The notes under the pieces were generated by a model, which saw only the letters and a list, made by a program, of their open reading frames with translations, did no database searches and was not told the DNA's origin. DNA of 17,346 nucleotides from contig JASBZE010000031.1 in the NCBI GenBank assembly GCA_029983575.1, positions 1-17,346 on the forward strand, read 5' to 3'. The DNA comes from Peptostreptococcaceae bacterium. Its GTDB lineage: Bacteria; Bacillota; Clostridia; Peptostreptococcales; Peptostreptococcaceae. Positions 13,707 through 17,346 of the stretch are shown here, piece after piece. How positions within the stretch are numbered: the first letter of the stretch is position 1; each line of letters begins with the position of its first letter. Made by a program: the position numbers and the translations under genes.

Positions 13707-15068
13707 ATGAGAAAATATTTCGGAACAGATGGAGTCAGGGGAGTTGCGAATGTAGAACTGACTTGTGATCTGGCTTTTAAACTAGGAAGGGCAGGAGGTT
13801 ATGTCCTAGGTAATAAGTACGCTTCAAATAAAAATGAAAGAATAAAGGTAATTGTAGGTAAAGATACTAGAATATCAGGGGATATGCTTGAGGCCTCACT
13901 GACTGCAGGACTTATGTCTGCCGGTTGTGACGTTATTTTGGCGGGTGTTATACCTACTCCAGGGGTGGCTTTTTTGACTAGAGCTGAGGACGCTGATCTA
14001 GGAGTGGTTATTTCTGCATCACATAATCCAGCAGAATACAATGGAATTAAGTTTTTTAATCACGAAGGTTTTAAACTTGACGACGATATTGAAAAAGAGA
14101 TAGAATACTTTATAGATAATCCCGAGGAGATAGATATTGAGCCGAGTGGAGTTAATGTTGGAAGGAAAAATTTCTTACACAGCGCTCAAAGGGAGTACAT
14201 AGATTTTATAAAGGAAAAAGCAGGGCACGACTTAAGCGGACTTAAAGTTGTCCTAGATTGTGCAAATGGTGCTTCTTACAAGATAGCTGGACCGGTATTT
14301 GAAGAGTTAGGTGCTGAGGTAATCATTACTAACGCTGAGCCGGACGGGATTAATATAAATGAAAAATGCGGTTCAACTCATCCTGAGGGACTTAAAAAAG
14401 CTGTCGTAGAGCATGGTGCCGACATGGGAATGGCATATGACGGAGATGCAGATAGGTTGATCGCAGTAGATGAAAATGGAGATATAGTAGATGGCGACAA
14501 GATAATGATACTGAGCGCCATAGATTTAAAAGAGAAGGGTAAGTTAAAGGACGATACCCTTGTCGTGACTGTAATGAGCAATATGGGTTTGACAGTTGCA
14601 GCAAAAAATAATAAAATAAATCTATCGACTACTTCCGTTGGAGATAGATATGTTCTAGAGAGGATGAGAGAAAAAGATTATTCTCTTGGTGGAGAGCAGT
14701 CTGGACACTTGATTTTCTTAGAACATAATACTACGGGAGACGGTGTTTTGAGCTCTGTGGTTCTAGCATCCATAGCTGTTGAGAAAAAAGAAAAATTATC
14801 TAAATTAGCTAGTAAAATGGAGGTTTTCCCACAGGTACTCGTAAACACAAGGGTTGACAACGATAAGAAAAACAGTTACAATGACTATCCCGAGGTTGTT
14901 GAGGCAATAGAGGCGATTGAAAAAGAACTTCTAGGCGAGGGCAGGGTTTTAATCAGGCCTTCAGGAACGGAACCTCTAGTCAGAGTAATGATTGAGGGTA
15001 AAGAAATAGGTCAAATAGAAAAAATGGCTAATGAGCTTGCTGAATTAATTTCCTCAAAGCTCGTATAG
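13707..15068 (+). CDS. glmM: phosphoglucosamine mutase GlmM
   Basis: It interconverts glucosamine-6-phosphate and glucosamine-1-phosphate, the step between GlmS and GlmU on the way to UDP-GlcNAc for peptidoglycan. The 453-residue length is typical. All alpha-D-phosphohexomutase motifs are present: the phosphoserine loop ISASHNPAEYNG with Ser105, the metal-binding DGDADR (245-250), the sugar-specificity loop GEQSGH (329-334) and the phosphate-binding RPSGTEP (417-423). The start FGTDGVRG is characteristic. ATG 13707 has GAGGA seven bases upstream. It has its own promoter and is followed by the glmS ribozyme and glmS, with no terminator between, so it is probably cotranscribed with glmS. In many Bacillota glmM follows cdaA-cdaR; here it is detached from them. 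Confidence 0.96.
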   Translation: MRKYFGTDGVRGVANVELTCDLAFKLGRAGGYVLGNKYASNKNERIKVIVGKDTRISGDMLEASLTAGLMSAGCDVILAGVIPTPGVAFLTRAEDADLGVVISASHNPAEYNGIKFFNHEGFKLDDDIEKEIEYFIDNPEEIDIEPSGVNVGRKNFLHSAQREYIDFIKEKAGHDLSGLKVVLDCANGASYKIAGPVFEELGAEVIITNAEPDGININEKCGSTHPEGLKKAVVEHGADMGMAYDGDADRLIAVDENGDIVDGDKIMILSAIDLKEKGKLKDDTLVVTVMSNMGLTVAAKNNKINLSTTSVGDRYVLERMREKDYSLGGEQSGHLIFLEHNTTGDGVLSSVVLASIAVEKKEKLSKLASKMEVFPQVLVNTRVDNDKKNSYNDYPEVVEAIEAIEKELLGEGRVLIRPSGTEPLVRVMIEGKEIGQIEKMANELAELISSKLV

Positions 15069-15089
15069 TTAGTTTTCGATAAGGATAAA

Positions 15090-15105
15090 GGTGGGTAAAA
15101 CCACC
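15090..15105 (+). repeat. hairpin just upstream of the ribozyme cleavage site
   Basis: GGTGG (15090-15094) and CCACC (15101-15105) are perfectly complementary around the six-base loop GTAAAA. Its last base lies two bases before the predicted cleavage point (A15107/G15108). After cleavage this hairpin would form the 3' end of the glmM-containing fragment. Confidence 0.65.
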
Positions 15106-15106
15106 T

Positions 15107-15263
15107 AGCGCCTGGACTGAATGTCGTTTTTTAAAAAAGGGCTTTCAGTTGACGAGGGACAGAGTTATCGATAATCGGCGGATGCTCTGCGGTGTGCTGA
15201 CATCGAAAAAATCTCTTAAAAATCATGAGTAATCGTGTAACAAAGGGGATTTTATCAGCGACC
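15107..15263 (+). ncRNA. glmS ribozyme: glmS ribozyme-riboswitch (GlcN6P-dependent self-cleaving)
   Basis: This is the catalytic RNA that uses glucosamine-6-phosphate as coenzyme to cut its own mRNA and lower glmS expression. The conserved core can be read: AGCGCC at 15107-15112 with cleavage between A15107 and G15108, the P1 strands ACTGAA (15116-15121) and TTCAGT (15144-15149), then GTTGACGAGG, GAGTTATCGA, TCGGCGGATG with a CAGAG/CTCTG helix, and the 3' accessory part ending near GGGGATTTTATCAGCGACC. It lies between glmM and glmS, about 40 bases before the glmS ATG. The 3' boundary is approximate. The match to the Bacillus-type consensus is from memory, but the core motifs are unmistakable. 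Confidence 0.93.
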
Positions 15264-15304
15264 TATTCTTAAATAAATTTTAATTTTTTTAAGGAGGCAC
15301 AAAT

Positions 15305-17131
15305 ATGTGTGGAATTGTAGGTTATTTTGGAAGTAAGAATGCGGCTGATGTAATTATCAGTGGTCTAGAAAAGCTTGAGTACAGAGGTTACGACTCAGCT
15401 GGTATTGCTGTAAACGAAGGAAATGAGCTAGAGATAAGAAAATTCTCTGGTAGACTTTCAGTTTTAGCTGACGACGTTAAAGAAAACCCAATGAAGGGAA
15501 ATCTTGGAATTGGGCACACTAGATGGGCAACTCACGGTGAGCCTACTATAGTGAACTCACATCCTCATTTCAACAAGGATAAGAGTATAGCAGTAGTGCA
15601 CAACGGTATAATAGAAAACTATCTAGATCTTAGAAAAGAACTTGAACAAGATGGAGTTGAGTTTTTATCAGATACAGATACAGAAGTAATACCATTCCTT
15701 ATAGACAAGTACTATGAAGGAGATTTACTAGATGCTGTTTACAAGGCAGTTGGAAGACTTAGGGGCGCATATGCACTTGGGATACTTCATAAGGATCATG
15801 CAGATGAGATGGTCGCAGTAAGAAAAGACTCTCCACTTATAGCAGGTGTTGGAGAGGGAGAATTCTTCGTGGCATCAGATATTCCAGCATTACTTAATTA
15901 CACAAGAAATGTTTATTACCTTGACAATGGTGAGGTAGTACATATTAAAGGCGACAAGATAGAAATACTTAACGATAAAAAAGAAGTTGTTGACAAGAAG
16001 TTAAACAAGGTAACATGGGATATTGAGGCTGCAGAAAAAGGCGGTTATAAGTTCTTTATGGAAAAAGAAATCTTTGAACAACCTCAAGGATGCAAGGATA
16101 CTCTTGAGAGAAGGTTGGATAAAGATGGTCATATAGTTCTTGACGATATAAAGATGACTAAAGAAGAGCTTGAAAATCTTGAAAATATTTATATAATCGC
16201 TTGTGGTACAGCTTATAATGCAGGGGTACTTGGAAAGACAGCTATGCAAAAGTTCATGGGAATACCTGTTTACACTGACATAGCTTCAGAATTCAGATAC
16301 AACGATAATTTTGTAAATGAACATTCTTTGGTAATATTGGTGAGCCAATCAGGAGAAACAGCAGATACACTTGCAGTGCTTAGAGATTCTAAGGAAAAGG
16401 GAGCTAGGGTTCTCGCTGTTACAAATGTCGTAGGATCAACTATAGCTAGGGAAGCTGACGATGTATTCTATACTTGGGCAGGTACAGAGATAGCAGTAGC
16501 ATCTACAAAGGCGTACACTACTCAAATAGTTTCACTATACATGATTTCCCTAAACTTCGCTCTAAAGATGGGCAAGATAACTGAAGAATATTACTTTGAA
16601 ATGATCGAAAAGATGAAAGAGCTACCAGGAAAGATTCAAGAAGTCCTAGATAACAAGGACGAGGTTTATGAAGTGGCTAAGCAAATTGTAAATAAGGAAC
16701 ACGCATTTTTCCTAGGTAGGGGAATTGACTACTCACTCGCTATGGAAGGATCACTTAAGTTAAAAGAGGTTTCTTACATACATGCTGAGGCATTTGCAGC
16801 GGGAGAACTAAAACACGGAACAATAGCCCTAATCGAAGAGGGTACACCAGTTATTTCTCTAGCTACTCAACAGAACCTATTTGAAAAGATGGTTTCTAAT
16901 ATGGAAGAAGTAAGGGCTAGAGGAGCTAATGTAATAGCAATAGCTCAAAGACACAACAAAGAGGTAGAAAAAGTATCAAGCCATACACTATATATACCGG
17001 ATTCAGATGACTTATTGTCACCGGTTATAGCTGTTGTACCTATGCAGTTGTTGGCGTTGATGGTATCTGATATGAAGGGTCTTGATGTTGATAAACCAAG
17101 AAACCTAGCTAAGTCAGTTACAGTTGAATAG
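15305..17131 (+). CDS. glmS: glutamine-fructose-6-phosphate aminotransferase (isomerizing) GlmS
   Basis: It makes glucosamine-6-phosphate from fructose-6-phosphate and glutamine, the committed step of amino-sugar synthesis. The 608-residue length is typical. The N-terminal type 2 glutaminase domain has its nucleophile Cys2 right after Met (MCGIVGYFG), plus HTRWATHGEP and HNGIIENY. Two SIS sugar-isomerase domains follow (about 285-420 with ACGTAYNAG and SQSGETADT; about 455-595 with AEAFAAGELKHG), then the classic C-terminus DKPRNLAKSVTVE. ATG 15305 has AAGGAGG (15291-15297) seven bases upstream. Expression should be limited by the ribozyme in its leader when GlcN6P is plentiful. It is ended by a long hairpin terminator. 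Confidence 0.97.
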   Translation: MCGIVGYFGSKNAADVIISGLEKLEYRGYDSAGIAVNEGNELEIRKFSGRLSVLADDVKENPMKGNLGIGHTRWATHGEPTIVNSHPHFNKDKSIAVVHNGIIENYLDLRKELEQDGVEFLSDTDTEVIPFLIDKYYEGDLLDAVYKAVGRLRGAYALGILHKDHADEMVAVRKDSPLIAGVGEGEFFVASDIPALLNYTRNVYYLDNGEVVHIKGDKIEILNDKKEVVDKKLNKVTWDIEAAEKGGYKFFMEKEIFEQPQGCKDTLERRLDKDGHIVLDDIKMTKEELENLENIYIIACGTAYNAGVLGKTAMQKFMGIPVYTDIASEFRYNDNFVNEHSLVILVSQSGETADTLAVLRDSKEKGARVLAVTNVVGSTIAREADDVFYTWAGTEIAVASTKAYTTQIVSLYMISLNFALKMGKITEEYYFEMIEKMKELPGKIQEVLDNKDEVYEVAKQIVNKEHAFFLGRGIDYSLAMEGSLKLKEVSYIHAEAFAAGELKHGTIALIEEGTPVISLATQQNLFEKMVSNMEEVRARGANVIAIAQRHNKEVEKVSSHTLYIPDSDDLLSPVIAVVPMQLLALMVSDMKGLDVDKPRNLAKSVTVE

Positions 17132-17168
17132 GTTATATACAGTTGATAAAAAAGGTTGTATAATATAT

Positions 17169-17227
17169 AGCGTTGATGAGAAAAATTTAAGTCTAAAGAC
17201 GGATAATTTTTCTATCAACGCTTTTTT
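17169..17227 (+). terminator. long intrinsic terminator after glmS
   Basis: AGCGTTGAT (17169-17177) pairs with ATCAACGCT (17214-17222). With G17178 bulged, AGAAAAATT (17179-17187) pairs with AATTTTTCT (17205-17213), giving an 18-bp stem. The loop contains a small GTCT/AGAC hairpin (17191-17200). A T run follows directly. Confidence 0.85.
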
Positions 17228-17269
17228 ACTTCGCATTAGGTAGCAAAGATTATTTTATTGATGATAAAT

Positions 17270-17298
17270 TTGACAGTATATACAAGGGAAAATAGTTT
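17270..17298 (+). promoter_or_regulatory. possible promoter for the next gene
   Basis: A perfect TTGACA (17270-17275) is 17 bases from TAGTTT (17293-17298), a poor -10. The terminator just upstream makes a new start plausible. Confidence 0.35.
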
Positions 17299-17335
17299 TT
17301 TGCGGGCTAAAAAAGATAGATTCAAGGAAGATCAG

Positions 17336-17346
17336 ATGAGGTTGAG
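17336..17346 (+). CDS. possible start of a following gene (truncated by window end)
   Basis: ATG 17336 has AAGGA (17324-17328) seven bases upstream, and a possible promoter lies at 17270-17298. Only three codons (Met-Arg-Leu) fit in the window, so nothing can be said about the product, and the start itself is tentative. Confidence 0.25.

Noticed and set aside
14378..14604. Minus-strand frames opposite glmM
   Set aside because: They lie fully within glmM, whose motifs are intact, and show no independent coding signs.
17143..17164. TTGATA and TATAAT just after glmS as a promoter
   Set aside because: The spacing is only 10 bases and the elements lead straight into the glmS terminator hairpin.

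Overview
The window looks like a piece of chromosome from a low-GC, Gram-positive, amino-acid-fermenting anaerobe (Bacillota; Clostridia or Tissierellia, for example a Peptostreptococcaceae or Peptoniphilaceae relative). The genus cannot be settled from this stretch alone. The evidence is AT-rich coding DNA with strong AGGAGG-type ribosome binding sites, a glmS ribozyme, a CdaA/CdaR pair, a class C sortase, and a ferredoxin-linked 2-oxoacid oxidoreductase encoded with phosphotransbutyrylase and butyrate kinase. Every gene I can support is on the + strand.

Layout. (1) 1-608: the 3' end of a 5S rRNA, then six tightly packed tRNAs (Asn, initiator Met, Glu, Asp, Gly, Arg), closed by an intrinsic terminator. 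(2) 687-2469: cdaA and cdaR, the membrane c-di-AMP cyclase and its regulator. (3) 2815-8209: a seven-gene fermentation operon, ptb - buk - P-loop ATPase - ferredoxin - oxidoreductase alpha, beta and gamma subunits, closed by a terminator at 8229. (4) 8477-10638: a class I amidotransferase-like peptidase C26 and an APC amino-acid permease, probably one transcript from an extended -10 promoter to a terminator at 10659. (5) 10819-12222: a POT/PTR-family transporter with its own promoter and terminator. (6) 12562-13503: a class C sortase with no pilin genes beside it. (7) 13707-17131: glmM, a glmS ribozyme and glmS, ended by a long hairpin terminator. The last bases hold a possible promoter, ribosome binding site and first codons of another gene.

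How the genes fit together. The ptb-buk-oxidoreductase operon reads as a complete energy module. A 2-oxoacid, most likely from branched-chain amino acids, is oxidatively decarboxylated to an acyl-CoA with ferredoxin reduction. Ptb converts the acyl-CoA to acyl-phosphate, and Buk makes ATP and a short-chain acid. The permease and peptide-type transporter could feed amino acids into such metabolism. GlmS and GlmM make glucosamine-6-P and glucosamine-1-P for cell-wall UDP-GlcNAc, and the ribozyme lets GlcN6P shut down glmS. The cdaA-cdaR-glmM block that is contiguous in many Bacillota is split here by about 11 kb of catabolic and surface genes.

The points most worth a second look are a stable hairpin ending two bases before the glmS ribozyme cleavage site, the P-loop ATPase embedded in the oxidoreductase operon, a POT transporter without the ExxER proton-coupling motif, the orphan sortase with an enlarged lid region, and tandem promoter-like repeats before glmM. 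I did not find a clearly novel defence, mobile or CRISPR system.
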